Positions 39,291 through 60,229 of a DNA stretch of 64,000 nucleotides are shown in pieces. Both the position numbers and the translations under genes were made by a program. How positions within the stretch are numbered: the first letter of the stretch is position 1; each line of letters begins with the position of its first letter. Under the pieces are notes generated by a model. That model made no database searches. It had not been told where the DNA came from and saw nothing but the letters and a program-made list of their open reading frames with translations. The DNA lies in contig NC_070619.1 of assembly GCF_027172205.1 (NCBI RefSeq), forward strand, positions 2,242,001 to 2,306,000, read 5' to 3'. The DNA comes from Podarcis raffonei. Its lineage: Eukaryota > Chordata > Lepidosauria > Squamata > Lacertidae.

Positions 39291-39850
39291 GAGGAAGGGC
39301 TGGTCCGGAATCCAAGCACAAAAGCTTCCAGCAAGCAGCATTCGAAAGCATTGCTGCCATGAGGACTAGAAACCTGAGTAAACGTACACAGAATTACTCA
39401 GACAGTTGAATCTGCTTGCTGGACTGCTATAGGTGGCTATAGCAGTGTAATTTGAAATGAAGGCCAATGCCTTTATTTTGCTATTAATCTGTACCCAGAG
39501 TCCTTAAATTTATTTATTGTTGCCCTTTGCATCCTATTCCTCATTTTATTATCACACTTCAATAGTCTGCCCTCTCTTCAGAAGCAGCCCAAGGGGGCAT
39601 GCAGACGTCTCCCCCCCCCCGTTTCCCCCCTAACAACGACCCTGTGAGGTTGGGTTCTGGACACCCTTTTGCTAGGGAGCAAGCCCTATACAAAAACATG
39701 GATCAAACTGAAAAACAAGGACACACAACTTCTAAAATTATTTTAAAAAATAATTTAATTTAAAAAAATGAAATAATGCAATAATACAATAAAAATTTAT
39801 AAATAATTTTACAGTCAGGCTGTTTATGAATTTTAGGAAGCAAAATAATG
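39291..39850. other. Unassigned AT-rich DNA upstream of FKBP8
   Basis: No repeat or exon recognised. Confidence 0.4.
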
Positions 39851-40008
39851 CATGGGAAATATTTTTCCTCCCTTTCCCTTTAAGAGGGAGGGGCAGGCTT
39901 TGACCGGCAGCCCCATTAGCCAGTAGCGTTGACTTCCTGTTGTCAGCTGAGCCAGTGGTGGGGGAATTGAGGTGGGGGTTGGTGGGAGAGGAATCATTCC
40001 TGGACCAG
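39850..40008 (+). promoter_or_regulatory. FKBP8: Probable FKBP8 promoter and non-coding exon 1
   Basis: A G-rich sequence ends in a strong donor CCAG|GTGAGTG at 40008. An ETS-like ACTTCCTG lies near 39930 and there is no TATA box. Its place upstream of a well-formed non-coding exon (40259-40333) suggests the FKBP8 first exon. The start site is not readable. Confidence 0.45.
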
Positions 40009-40258
40009 GTGAGTGTCTTGCAAGCAATACATTTGGGGGGGGGGGCAGAGAAGAGGGGAGGGCAGGAATGTGGGGGGAGTTCTTAACAGTGGGGAAGGCA
40101 GAGACTGCACCCATGCAATGGGGAGAGGGGGGTGGTTCAGAGAAGGCAGTTGCCTGGACTTTGCAACCTGGGCGGGGGTGTTTGTGTGTTTGCAATCCTT
40201 TCTGCATTAGCTGCCTTCCTCTCTCTCCCCCTCCATTAAATTTTATCTTGTTTTGCAG

Positions 40259-40333
40259 GTCGTGCATGTGGCGCCTTTTGAATCCGGGACTCGAGGGCTC
40301 GAACTCCACGCAGCTCTTGGGAAGCCCATAGCG
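40259..40333 (+). other. FKBP8: Probable FKBP8 non-coding exon 2 with a short upstream ORF
   Basis: A strong polypyrimidine tract and TTTTGCAG precede 40259, and ATAGCG|GTAAGC follows 40333, giving a 75-bp exon. It contains an upstream ATG frame (40266-40331) of 21 codons, MWRLLNPGLEGSNSTQLLGS P stop, that closes two bases before the exon end. The ATG context is weak. Without transcript data its membership in FKBP8 is inferred from position and splice signals. Confidence 0.5.
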
Positions 40334-41420
40334 GTAAGCCCAGGACCCCGGATTTGCCACTTGCTCCTCCTGCCCGGCTGCCAAGTTTTAGGCAGGGTGG
40401 GGGAGGGATTGGAGGAAGCGCCTGGGGATTAAGGCCTAAACCTTGGAGCCCGGCCAAGGGGCGCCTGGGCCCATGTGGGGTGGGTGGCGTTTCAGAGGCT
40501 AGGCCACATCACGTAACCCTGCTTTGAAATCCAACACAAATCTTCCCTCTGTTTCCCCGTGTTGCTGTGATAAGCTTCCTAGTCCTCAAGATCTCGTGCG
40601 TTGGGTGTGGGTGTGCGCCCTCGACTCACTTTTGTGGCCTAGAAATACACTTTATTATTATTATTTTCATTATTACTAATTTCATTTACCCCGGCCTCGC
40701 CAGCCCTTGCCTCCTCTCTGCGTGTGGGTTGAGGTTGCAGCAGTCTTTGCCTGCCTGCCAGCCTGCTTGGGTGTGTTGGGGTACAACCTGGTTTTTGGAT
40801 CGGGCTGCTGGGTCTGAGCTTTGCTGTCCTTTCGTGCCTGCCTGTATCAGAACGCTTTAATTTTAATTATAATCCTGAAATGGCATGCTAAAATGGAATT
40901 GTGGTTATTATTATTATTATTATTAGATAGATAATTTATTACGGTCAAAGACCAGCTCGCATAACACAATAAAAACAGCGTTCATAAAGAGAAAATATAC
41001 ACTCAGAGCAGATTGCAGCAATAGCTCATGAGTTAAAATTAAGATATATACAGACACCTGTACAACTGAGATTTGGGCTACCATAAAAATTGACCCTGAG
41101 GCTCCCCAAAGGGCAACTTCAGCATTTCCCTAGTAAGCTATTTTATTCTAGAGGATGATCTGTGCCTACAAATCTGGGTGCAGAATCTGGCTACCAGACA
41201 GGTCTTATTATTATTATTACATTTGCCCGAATGGTCAGATCAGAGCACAAATAAATTACAACAACCCTGCGAAGTGTTGCAGCAGGTGGGGCCCAGGGAA
41301 GGGTGCCAGGGCTTTGGCTCAGAAAGAAACAGAGGGCGTCTTGGATAAGGATATCTACTTAGGGAGTTCAGCAGAGGCGAAATCCGAACCCGCCCTGGCT
41401 TCCTGCTTTCCCCCTTGCAT
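40334..41420. other. FKBP8 intron, mostly unassigned; possible LINE tail at about 40920-41110
   Basis: ATTTATTACGGTCAAAGACC and GCTCGCATAAC look like the reverse of a LINE 3' end (..GGTCTTTGACCGTAATAAAT). The clade is not certain. Confidence 0.35.
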
Positions 41421-41424
41421 GCAC

Positions 41425-41550
41425 ACAGAATCATAGAGTTGGAAGGGATCACTAGGGCCATCTAGTCCAACCCCCTTCAATGCAGGGATCTTTTGCCCAA
41501 GATGGGTCTCGAACCCACGACCCTAAGATTAAGGGCCTTGTGCATAATAG
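41425..41550 (-). mobile_element. tRNA-Lys-headed SINE
   Basis: AGAGTTGGAAGGGATCACTA and GGTCTCGAACCCACGACCCT, reversed. Confidence 0.75.
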
Positions 41551-41654
41551 TACTCTGATATTGTTCCGTACCATCTCTTGAGCATTCCTTCTGCAAAAGG
41601 CAAAATTGCAGGCAGACTTGCTCGAAGGTAGGAGACTTTATCTTCTTAAAAACC

Positions 41655-41860
41655 TTTTAGCAAAGGAATGCAGAAAGCTGCCTTGACACTGTGTCCCTGG
41701 AGCTCAGCATTGCCTGCACTGGCTGGCAGTGGCCCTCCAGGGCTTCTGGCAGGGCACATTCCCAGATCTTCCTGGGGATCCCATTAGGGATTGAACCAGC
41801 AGCCTTTTGCATGTGACGCAGGCGTTTCGCAACCGAGCCCTTCCCTCGGGGAGTTCCACA
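41655..41860 (-). mobile_element. tRNA-like SINE
   Basis: CACTGGCTGGCAGTGGCCCT, GGGATTGAACCAGCAGCCTT and GCATGTGACGCAGGCGTTTC. Confidence 0.6.
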
Positions 41861-42144
41861 GGTTAATGACATGTTGCGCAGGCACTGGCTTCCTGTTGTT
41901 TGTGCTGCGAATCTGCTGACCGTGAGTTGTTTGTTCCCTTCCCTGCCCTGGTGGAGCCTGAGAAAGGGGTCAGCCTGGGGTGCCCCAGGGACTGTCTGCT
42001 GGGGAGAGGATGGGTGCTTGTGAGTGTAGAAGGCATGTGAATTTCTGAAGGTTCAGGGAGACTTGGCCCCCAAAATAGGCTCCTCTAGGAACAGAACCGA
42101 CAAACAAATTTATTACTGTATCACCATTACTTAGATTTAGAAGA

Positions 42145-42260
42145 CATCTAGATTTGTTTTATTATGTTTTTGCGTATGTTGGAAGCCACCCAGAGTGCCC
42201 GGGGCAACCTAGTCAAATCACCGGGGTACAAATAATGAAATTATTCCTGTTATTATCATT
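42145..42260 (+). mobile_element. L2-like LINE tail
   Basis: TGTTGGAAGCCACCCAGAGT and CACCGGGGTACAAATAATGA. Confidence 0.6.
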
Positions 42261-42489
42261 ATTAGGAAGGCATGTGAATTTCTGAAGGTTTGGGGAGTTT
42301 TGTCCATGAAAAGCTTCCTCCAGCAACAAAGTCTATGAATAAGCAACTTTACTTATTATTATTTATTGTTGTTGTTATGGGAAAGTGGGATTGATTTGTT
42401 TGTTATTGATTTATTTATTTGTTTATTTCTCTGAGGAGCTCAAAGTATTGTATGTGGTCCCCCTGCTCCTCATTTCATCAACACAACAG

Positions 42490-42615
42490 CCCTACAAAGT
42501 AGGTTGGCTTGAGAGACAGTGACTGCACCCCCCCCAAGGTCACCCAAGGTTCATGGCTGAGTTGGGGGATTTGAACCCAGACCCCAGTCCGGCACTCTAT
42601 CCGCTACACTTCCCA
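42490..42615 (-). mobile_element. MIR-like SINE remnant
   Basis: GAGACAGTGACTGCACCCCC, TTCATGGCTGAGTTGGGGGA and TTTGAACCCAGACCCC. Confidence 0.6.
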
Positions 42616-42834
42616 GTGTTAGTATTAATATTATTACTTTTCTGCAGAGAGAGAGAGAGAGAGAAAGGAAATAATAGAAAAGTGAATATAGCACTATATT
42701 ATATAATATGTCTCCAGCTAAGGGAGCTATTCAAGCATATTGGTCTAGGTTAGTCACACCCAGCAACTTCAATGGGTTTATGCTGATTGCTATGACTAAC
42801 ATTGAATACAGCTCATCACCACTGTTTTAAAAAA

Positions 42835-43136
42835 GTGTCCGTTCTACCTGGACACTGAGGTCCAGCTCTGAGGGCCTTCTGGCGGTTCCCTCCCTGAGAG
42901 AAGCCATGTTACAGGGAACCAGGCAGAGGGCCTTCTGGCGGTTCCCTCCCTGTGGAACGCCCTCCCACCAGATGTCAAAGAGAAGAACAACTACCAGACT
43001 TTTAGAAGGCATCTTAAGGCAGCCCTCTTTAGGGAAGCTTTTAATGTTTAATAGGTTATTGTATTTTAATATTCTGTTGGAAGCTGCCCAGAGTGGCTGG
43101 AGAAACCCATCCAGATGGGCGGGGTATAAATAATAT

Positions 43137-43171
<35 letters not shown>

Positions 43172-43175
43172 TTTT
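42835..43175 (+). mobile_element. L2-like LINE 3' end
   Basis: WNALPPDVKEKNNYQTFRRH-like code and GGGCGGGGTATAAATAATAT with a TTTA run. Confidence 0.75.
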
Positions 43176-43382
43176 GTGTCTTATGTTGTGATTTTATGTT
43201 GTGAGCCACCCTAAGACCCACAGGTATAAGACGGCATGCAGATTTAGTAAGTAAGTAAGTAAATAAATAAATAAATAAATAAATATAAAGTAAATAAATA
43301 AAAAGAATTAAATATTACATTTGCATACTGCCCTTCAATCTGTAGCTCTCAGGGCGGTTCACTACATAGAAAAAAATAGGAC

Positions 43383-43530
43383 GACTCTGGATTGCTCAGT
43401 CGGCAGAGCACCAGACTCTTAATCTCAGGGTTGTGGGTTTAAGCCCCACACTGGGGGAAATCTACCTGCATCGCCTGGGGTTGGACTAGATGACCCTTGG
43501 GTTCCCTTCCAACTCTACAGATTCTCTTAT
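43383..43530 (+). mobile_element. tRNA-Lys-headed SINE
   Basis: TTGCTCAGTCGGCAGAGCAC, CAGACTCTTAATCTCAGGGT and TGTGGGTTTAAGCCCCACAC, then a CR1-like tail. Confidence 0.8.
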
Positions 43531-44034
43531 TCTTGCTTCCCTCCCTCCTTCCTCCCTGCCCACCCACCTCTTGAACATAGGATTAAAATCTCTATGGGTT
43601 TTTTTTAAAAGTTATCAGCGTCTGCAATCTCACTGGGTCACAGGGTGGCTAAGATCCTGGAGATGTCTTGATCTGTCCATAGGGTCATTTCCCCACCCCC
43701 AAACCTTGGGGGGGGGGCTGGCGATTTCTCCAATATGCATGCTTGGGGTTCTGTTAAGGACAAAGGGGAGATTAGCACCCGTCTCCTCCTAACAGCTGGG
43801 AGGTGGTCTTGTCAAAATAGGAGCTGAATGGTAAGCTAGGAAGTCCCCAGTTATCATGGCTGCCTTCTGATGTGGGCTAGAACCTGCTAGAGAGTGCAGG
43901 GTTCGAATCGTTGCTGAGACAAGAAGTGTGAGCTTGGGGGCCGGTCTCCTCTTTCCGCCAGACCTACCTTGCAAGGGCTTAAAATTAAGAAATGGGATAG
44001 CCATGTATGCCACATTGAGCTCCTTGCACAGAGG

Positions 44035-44505
44035 AGGAGGGTGGCTGAGATGGAAACAGAACCTTATTAGGAATGGGGTGTTTGGCCTGGAAAAAAGGAG
44101 ACTGGCAGGGGATAAGATCATAGAAAGGTCCCCCAAAGGTCATCTAATCCAACGCCCCCTGCAATGCAGGGAATGGCCATCTTTCAGTATCTCAAGGGCT
44201 GTGAAATGAAAGAGGGAACAAGCTTGTTTTCTCCTGTTTCGGGAGGGCAGGACTCGAACCCGTGGCTTCAAGCCGCAAGAAAGGAGATTCTGACTAAATA
44301 TCGGAAAGAACTTTTCCGGGGGTAAGAGCTGTTCGACATGAAGATGTGGTGGGCTCTCCTTCCTTGGAGGTTTTCAGGTGGAGGTTGGTGGCCATCTGTC
44401 CGGGATGCTTTAGCTGAGATTCCTCCCTTGCAGGGGGTTGGACTGGATGACCTTCGGGGACCCCCCTCCCAGCGCTACAGTTTCTGTGATTCTATGATTT
44501 TTGGA
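44035..44505 (+). mobile_element. CR1 LINE 3' end with an inserted tail fragment
   Basis: GVFGLEKRRLAGDKI, then a CR1 tail piece (44125-44172) and again [20 protein letters not shown]-like code and the tail GGGGGTTGGACTGGATGACC. Confidence 0.75.
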
Positions 44506-44744
44506 GGGATACAGGGAGAAAGGTGGGCTGAGACCTGCGGGTATAGGGTGGTATACAAATTAAGTAAGTAAGTAAGTAAATAAATAAATAAGTTAATGCC
44601 GTACCCGAAAAAATAAGAGACCCAAGCGCCCCAACCTTTCTTCATAGGGGTTTCACACCATTCCCTTCCCTTCATTCCCTCTCCCCATTTTATTTTATTT
44701 TTTAGAAATAATTTTTACAAAATTTCTGTTTTACATTTTATTAA

Positions 44745-45205
44745 TAAATAACAATAATAAAATTTATTTTATTTATACCCCGCCCTCCCCGGCCAGAGCC
44801 GGGCTCAGGGCGGCTAACACCAGTAAAATTATAGTAAAATCACAATAGGGGGGGAAAAAACCCAATTTAAAATACAGGTTAAAATGCAATTTAAAATGCA
44901 GCCTCATTGTAAAACAACTGATAAATCAAGACCGTAAGGGGAGGGAAACATAAGGGTCAGACTGAGTCCGAACCAAAGGCCAGGCGAAACAGCTCTGTCT
45001 TGCAGGCCCTGCAGAAAGATGTCAAGTCCCGCAGGGCTCTGGTCTCTTGTGACAGAGCGTTCCACCAAGTCGGGGCCAGTGCTGAAAAGGCCCTGGCCCT
45101 AGCTGAGATCAATCTAACCACCTTGTGACTTGGGACCTCCAAGGTGTTGTCATTTGTGGACCTTAAGGTCCTCCGTGGGGCATACCAGGAGAGGTGGTAC
45201 GTGGG
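44745..45205 (-). mobile_element. L2-like LINE 3' end, second family
   Basis: The reverse strand reads [40 protein letters not shown] and [14 protein letters not shown]. The tail has TTTATTTTATTTATACCCCG. Confidence 0.8.
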
Positions 45206-45503
45206 TCCTAATATTCACTTAACCATCCTTAAAATATCAGTAACTTCCCTTCCTCTCTTTCCACGGTTCATTTTGCACAACATAAATACCTGCATATTTT
45301 ATATAAACTAAACCATTCAGTATTCCGTTATTACATCCATCAAAGCTTATTTACACTGTTGAGTTTCTCTTGATGCTGCCCACGTTTTCAAATAAACACA
45401 ATTTCCCTCCATATATTCAATAAACATTTCCTGATCTTCTTTAAACGTATGTTCTTCTTCCCTCCCCTTTTTCGTTTTCCAGCTACCCTGATCCGCCGCC
45501 ACC

Positions 45504-55463
<9,960 letters not shown>

Positions 55464-56580
55464 CACCATCTGCTGGCAGGGACGGCGAGGAGCCCAAGCG
55501 GAAAACCAGCCCCTCTTTCCTCCATCCCTTCTCCCCACCACGGCACCCCCATCCCACCCCCACTCCGGCTCTCCTCGACAGACGCACACGCGGCTCTGGA
55601 CTGTAGGGTGGCAGCTGGGGTGGGGGGCGGGGCTTAGCCCCTCCCCTCCCCTGAGGCTCCGCCCACCCTCCTCTTAGTTGCGAGATGCAACAGACCCCTT
55701 TGCAGTGGGGCCGGCAGGGGAACCAGAGAGATCTGTGGGGCAGGGTGGTGTGGTGGTGGGGAGGTTCGGCGCCATCTCTCTGACTGCAGAGACTGGAATT
55801 TGCAGGATCTCAATGGGACCCGGACTTGTGGGTATCTTTTTGCGGTGGGGGGGGGGAAATGGGACTTGGATTTCACTGGAAGTTCTGATCAATCCTTTCT
55901 TGAGTGCCCCTTCTGGTTTCTGTCGGGAGACGCGTGGCGGGCAGAGCTTGTGCAGCCAAGTGTGTGGGGGTTCTTGTAGGGTCCTGTGCAGAAGAGGGGG
56001 AGCCGGTGGGTTGCTGCGGAGAAGGGGGGTACAGAAACGGACCTCCGCAGCGAGACAGGGGCAGGTGGGCTGTCTCTTCGCTTTGGTCCGGCCACGAGGA
56101 ACCGTGGGGACGGTTTAGGGCTGTGCAGGGAACCGTGGGAGCTCTAGCTGTACTGATTCTGACCCACAAAGTGAGCACCATGGAAACTCAGCACACTTTT
56201 GGGGGGCATGCAGTGGGTTGAGTGGGGAGAAGAGAGTGGAGGTGAGGATGGGTGGGTGTTTTCCCCCAAATCCCCCCCTCTGGAGCCTGAACGAAGGGGC
56301 AGAGGCCCCCTTTTGAATCCCCCCTTCTGAATTCCCATGACTCCTTTGCCCCCATCCCAGATCCTTTCTGGCACCAGCCTTATGACGGCATTCTTGGGTC
56401 CCCACCCCACCCCAGCACCCACTGGTCTGGCCTTCCCCAGGACATGTCCCGCCCGTGGCCCAGGCAGGACACTCTCGTTTATTAATTATTATCATTATTT
56501 CGACCGCTGACAGGTTTTAAACTGTGAACGCCACCACTGCCCCACAAATTCTCTAATAAAGAAAATCTGTCAGCAGCGGA
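55464..56580 (+). other. FKBP8: FKBP8 3' UTR
   Basis: About 1.1 kb from the stop to just past an AATAAA, with no recognisable interspersed repeat, in contrast to the introns. It opens with a GC- and C-rich stretch. Confidence 0.75.
56555..56560 (+). terminator. FKBP8: FKBP8 polyadenylation signal
   Basis: AATAAA (CTCTAATAAAGAAAA) lies 1.09 kb after the stop, at the end of the repeat-free stretch, with a TTTTTATTTTCTTTTTTTG-type T-rich element about 40 bases further on. Confidence 0.7.
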
Positions 56581-57320
56581 CCACAAGATTCTGATGCAGT
56601 TTTTATTTTCTTTTTTTGAGGGGAGGGCATTATGGAAAAGCTTTGGGTTAGCGAAGAATAAATATGGAGCCTGATGGAGGAGGGCAGCTGTGTATGAAAA
56701 ATGGGGGAGCACAACCTGCTGGGAAAGTGGCCCTCGAGGACTGTCTGTGTGGCCCCCAGAAACCTTCCCCGGTAATGTAGTTTCAACTACATTTTGTTTC
56801 TGGCTGTGTCGCCTCTATAACAAAGGCTGCTGTACCAACAGGCAAGCATTGATGTGTTTTCAGTTGGTTCAGTTTAAGGGTGTTGCTGTGGCTTGAAAAT
56901 TCTGAGTTCTAGCTGTTCAGATAGACTGTTCCTGGCTCCTGCTCTTTGCAGTAAATCAGCTCAGAAGCTCTTTTAAAAAACCCATTTTTAAAGCAACACA
57001 CACACATCATTGTTCAGATCTGTTGCTGACAATTCCTAAGTGCGTGTAATGTATTAGTGCAACCATCTAAAAAAAGAAAGTCCTTTTTGGGGAAATTTGG
57101 GGGCTCCCAGAGGTCCACTTACTCCAGCTTTCACCCTCCCACTAGGGCTGCCCAGATGCCTCTGTAGCTGCCCCAGGCCTTCCTTCCTGTTTCCCTCCCA
57201 ACAATCTGGCATTTGTAGATAGATTGCTGCTAAAGATGGAGGTTCTCCTTCATGATAGCTAATGGCTATCTCTAGGCCTGTTTTGCATCCTGGTTCCCAC
57301 TGTGATGATGAATATATACG
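56581..57320. other. Intergenic DNA after FKBP8, no gene recognised
   Basis: No repeat family identified up to an L2-like remnant (57325-57450, minus; CAGCCACTCTGGGCAGCTTC). Confidence 0.45.
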
Positions 57321-57459
57321 GTATATATATATTATTTGTCCCCAGCCACTCTGGGCAGCTTCCAACGATTAAAAATACATTAAAACATCAGTCATTAAAA
57401 ACTTCCCTAAACAGGGCTGCCTTCAGATGTCTTCTGAACATCAGATAGTTGTTTTTTGT

Positions 57460-58080
57460 AAAAATGATTATTCACAATTCTGTAATCAAACAATTGCAAA
57501 TATTCTTTACACACACACAACTACCTATGATTCTAAGAAATTGATTCTCTGAAACATTTTAACATTTAACATTAAGGTATCTGAAGCATCTAATGTTTGG
57601 GCTCCTACTGCAAGGCCAGGGTGATTTTACAGACAGGATCTATTCTGTAAAACTACAAGTAGAAGGTGCAGGGTTTGACTTTCTCTTTGGAAAGTAAAAC
57701 TAGGATGTTTACTGATGATGCAGTAAACCCACAAATAAGATTGTTCCCCTCTGTCCTAAAAAATTGGCTGGAGGCTCAACCACGCATGGTTATAAATCAC
57801 TGACAAGGCCGTAAATCCATCTCATCCAACCACAAAACGATGTTTGTTAGCCAAATGTGCTTGGCTGTGGTAGGCTGCAACTACAGGACCACTGAACCGC
57901 TGCAGGGGGCACTCAAAAATTTGCCTGGCCGTCTGCCCTTACTAAGCCTCCCAGCAACCGATAACTTGGGTTTCCGTCTTGAAATCCTGCCAAATTGAAT
58001 CCTGTCTTCAGGAGGAGGAGAACCATGCCATTGGAAGAGTTGTGCCTCCTACATTAGTCATGCTCAAAGCAGACCCACCG
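57460..58080. other. Intergenic DNA, no gene recognised
   Basis: Unassigned. At 58085-58190 a tRNA-Lys SINE/CR1-type tail follows (TTGGTAGAGCACAAGAACTC, GGTTGGACTAGATGACCCTC). Confidence 0.45.
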
Positions 58081-58233
58081 AATAGATGTTGGTAGAGCAC
58101 AAGAACTCTTAGTCTCAGGGTCTTGGGTTCAGTGCAGGGGGTTGGACTAGATGACCCTCGTGGTCCCTTCCAACTCTACAATTCTATGAAAGCAAGCAAA
58201 AACACAACCAATGTGCAAAAATAAAACACCATT

Positions 58234-58239
58234 TTTATT
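58234..58239 (-). terminator. Polyadenylation signal of hsp30-like copy A
   Basis: AATAAA on the minus strand (CACAATAAAAATGG), 239 bases after the stop codon. The 3' UTR between holds two AT-rich, similar segments (58250-58290 and 58310-58350). Confidence 0.7.
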
Positions 58240-58477
58240 GTGGATAAGGAACAGAAGCATAAATCACTTTGGCGATTAACGTGGAAAAAATAAGACACAC
58301 AATTTTTAATTGCACACAAGGAAAAGAAGCGTACATCGCTTTCGAAGGCGATTAATAAATTGGAAATATTAGTCAAGGCAGTCAATCCCGGGAAACGCTC
58401 TTTTGAATGGGGAGCCGAGCTAAGATGTCGCACTAATTCCCGCAGTAGCCGGTGCGTGCCCAAAACGTCCACACTTT

Positions 58478-59101
58478 TCAAGCCTCCTGCGGCTTCTCCG
58501 GGTCCTTCTCTGCGCTGGTTCCCGGAACCTGCTGGTCGGCCGCCTTCACGTCGATGGGGATGGCTTTTGCCGTAGCCAGACGAGGGGCCTCGATGCACAG
58601 CTGCCCGTCGGATGCCAGGGAGCACGTCATGGCCTGGAGGTCCACGTCGGCGGGGAGGAGAGTTTCGCGGTGCACCTCATGGTGTTCCCTCACGCAGCCG
58701 CCCTCCTCGCTTGTGTTCTCATGCAGCCGCTTGGCGGTCACCGTCAGCTTCCTGCCGTCCAGCTGCACAGCCACGTCCTCCGGTGCAAAGCCAGCCACGT
58801 CCACCGAGAGGCGAAACTTTCCGCCCGCCTCGCCGTCCCGAGCCACGCTCTCCTCCGGCGACGCTTCCCGCAGGAACTTCTGCAGCGGCGAGGCCTGGAA
58901 GAAGGCCCTGCTCATCGCCTCCATTTCCACGAACTGCCTCTCCACGTCAGCTGCGACCCGGTCGACGAGGCTTTGCCCGGCTGCCGGCCAGAGGGCCTCG
59001 CCAGCCGATTGCGGCCCACTGAGCCAGATGGGGCCAAAGCCATGCAGTGGCCAGCGGCGCACGGGCAGCATGCGGAGCAGGTAGCGGGAATAGCTTGCCA
59101 T
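58478..59101 (-). CDS. Small heat-shock protein, hsp30-like (copy A)
   Basis: Intronless gene of 207 codons from ATG 59101-59099, MASYSRYLLRMLPVRRWPLH. Small heat-shock proteins are ATP-independent holdases that form oligomers and hold unfolding proteins in the cytosol. The alpha-crystallin domain covers about residues 93-185: KFRLSVDVAGFAPEDVAVQL, DGRKLTVTAKR, LLPADVDLQAMTCSLASDGQ and LCIEAPR. The C-terminal I-x-I anchor is IPI (181-183). The N-terminal part (VERQFVEMEAMSRAFFQ) resembles the helical arm of fish/amphibian/reptile hsp30 proteins. The minus frame is open for about 150 codons further upstream. That stretch holds a TATA-like box and tandem repeats, so I take the family-like MASYSRYLL start. 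Copy B lies 2.5 kb upstream on the same strand. Confidence 0.9.
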   Translation of the reverse strand: MASYSRYLLRMLPVRRWPLHGFGPIWLSGPQSAGEALWPAAGQSLVDRVAADVERQFVEMEAMSRAFFQASPLQKFLREASPEESVARDGEAGGKFRLSVDVAGFAPEDVAVQLDGRKLTVTAKRLHENTSEEGGCVREHHEVHRETLLPADVDLQAMTCSLASDGQLCIEAPRLATAKAIPIDVKAADQQVPGTSAEKDPEKPQEA

Positions 59102-59121
59102 GGTGGTGCCGCAGTCAAACA

Positions 59122-59325
59122 GCCGGGGAAGAGATGATCTAGCAAGGAGAACCGTCTGGCCGAAGAACCGGGGAAGAGATGATCTTGCAAGCTGAGCTCC
59201 TTCGGCTGATGATCTAGCAAGCAGACCTGCTTTGCCTGAGGTTCCTTTCCGTCTGGCCAAAGAGCCGGGGAAGAGATGATCTAGCAAGCAGAGCTCCTTC
59301 GGCTGTGGTTCCTTTCTGTCTGGCT
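59122..59325 (-). repeat. Tandem repeats in the leader of hsp30-like copy A
   Basis: The plus-strand motif CCGGGGAAGAGATGATCTAG appears at about 59124, 59168 (variant) and 59266, with a partial copy at 59207. GAGCTCCTTCGGCTG and GGTTCCTTTC(C/T)GTCTGGC each occur twice. The units are about 45 and 95 bases. They lie between the TATA-like box and the ATG, so they would be transcribed. Confidence 0.8.
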
Positions 59326-59344
59326 GACTTCGAGTGCGCTCGGG

Positions 59345-59353
59345 CTTTTTATC
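59345..59353 (-). promoter_or_regulatory. TATA-like box of hsp30-like copy A
   Basis: GATAAAAAG on the minus strand, about 245 bp before the ATG. It implies a leader of roughly 220 bases. About 90 bases further upstream, CTTCCAGAGACGTCG (59441-59455) fits 7 of 9 fixed positions of a three-unit heat-shock element. Next to it is a perfect inverted repeat TTCCAGGC/GCCTGGAA (59412-59429). Confidence 0.45.
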
Positions 59354-59554
59354 TGCCAGCCAGCTCCTTGGCACGAGCCCAGAGACTGACGCAACGTGTT
59401 GTAAGAGGCTGTTCCAGGCAGGCCTGGAATCGAGGAGGCCCTTCCAGAGACGTCGAGATGCAGCCGAGGGGAAGGCCTTGGCAGAAGTCCAGAAATGACG
59501 CCACAGTTTGCAAGAGGATTTGCTAGCCGGTGTTGTGCTGAGAAGCCCCAGGGA

Positions 59555-59870
59555 AGGCACAGAACTGGCAAAATTAGCAGCAAAATTAGGAAAAGCTAAC
59601 GACGAGTGTTTTATGGGAGAATGGATGCCTTTTCCGGACCGTTTAAAGAAATATTACAGTACGATGAACAATGAGCAACAGGAGGAATTGGATTACAATA
59701 TTGTTGTTGTGATTTGATAGAGTAGAGGGTCTGCAGGAGGGGAGATGCAACAACTCAGCGGAAAACAGGGTGGGAAGTCGAGAAAAAGGAGAGAAATTGT
59801 GTTTTGACTGTATATGTTTAAAAATGTTGAAAGTTAATAAAATATAATTGAAAGAGAGAAAGGTGCAGGG
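59555..59870 (+). mobile_element. L1 LINE 3' end upstream of hsp30-like copy A
   Basis: AELAKLAAKLGKANDECFMG, EWMPFPDRLKKYYSTMNNEQ and QEELDYNIVVVI stop, then a short 3' UTR ending TTAATAAAATATAATT. It lies some 200 bp upstream of the TATA-like box, opposite in strand. Confidence 0.85.
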
Positions 59871-60229
59871 CTCAGCTAGGCTTCCCCACCCTGCAAAAAA
59901 AGTGCCCTGGGGTGTTGGAAGGGCGCCAGAAGCAACCCCCCCCCAAAGCTGCTGCATGGAAAACAGGAAATCAACAGATCCTTCTGGAAGACTCTAGACA
60001 CTAGTAGAGAAATTCCTCCCCCTTTTTTTCGAGGTCACAGTAATCTGAGAAGAAAAGGCTGCCTGTTCTTGTGAAGGGGGGGTGCCAGGCTGGGCTGTGG
60101 GGCTGACAAGGATACTGTTGGCAAGACCTGCTTTCCAAAGCTGAGCTCTGTCTTTGTCCTAGAATCGTGGCGTGGGAAGGGACCCTGCGGGTCATCTAGT
60201 CCAACCCCCCGCAATGCAGGAATATGGAG

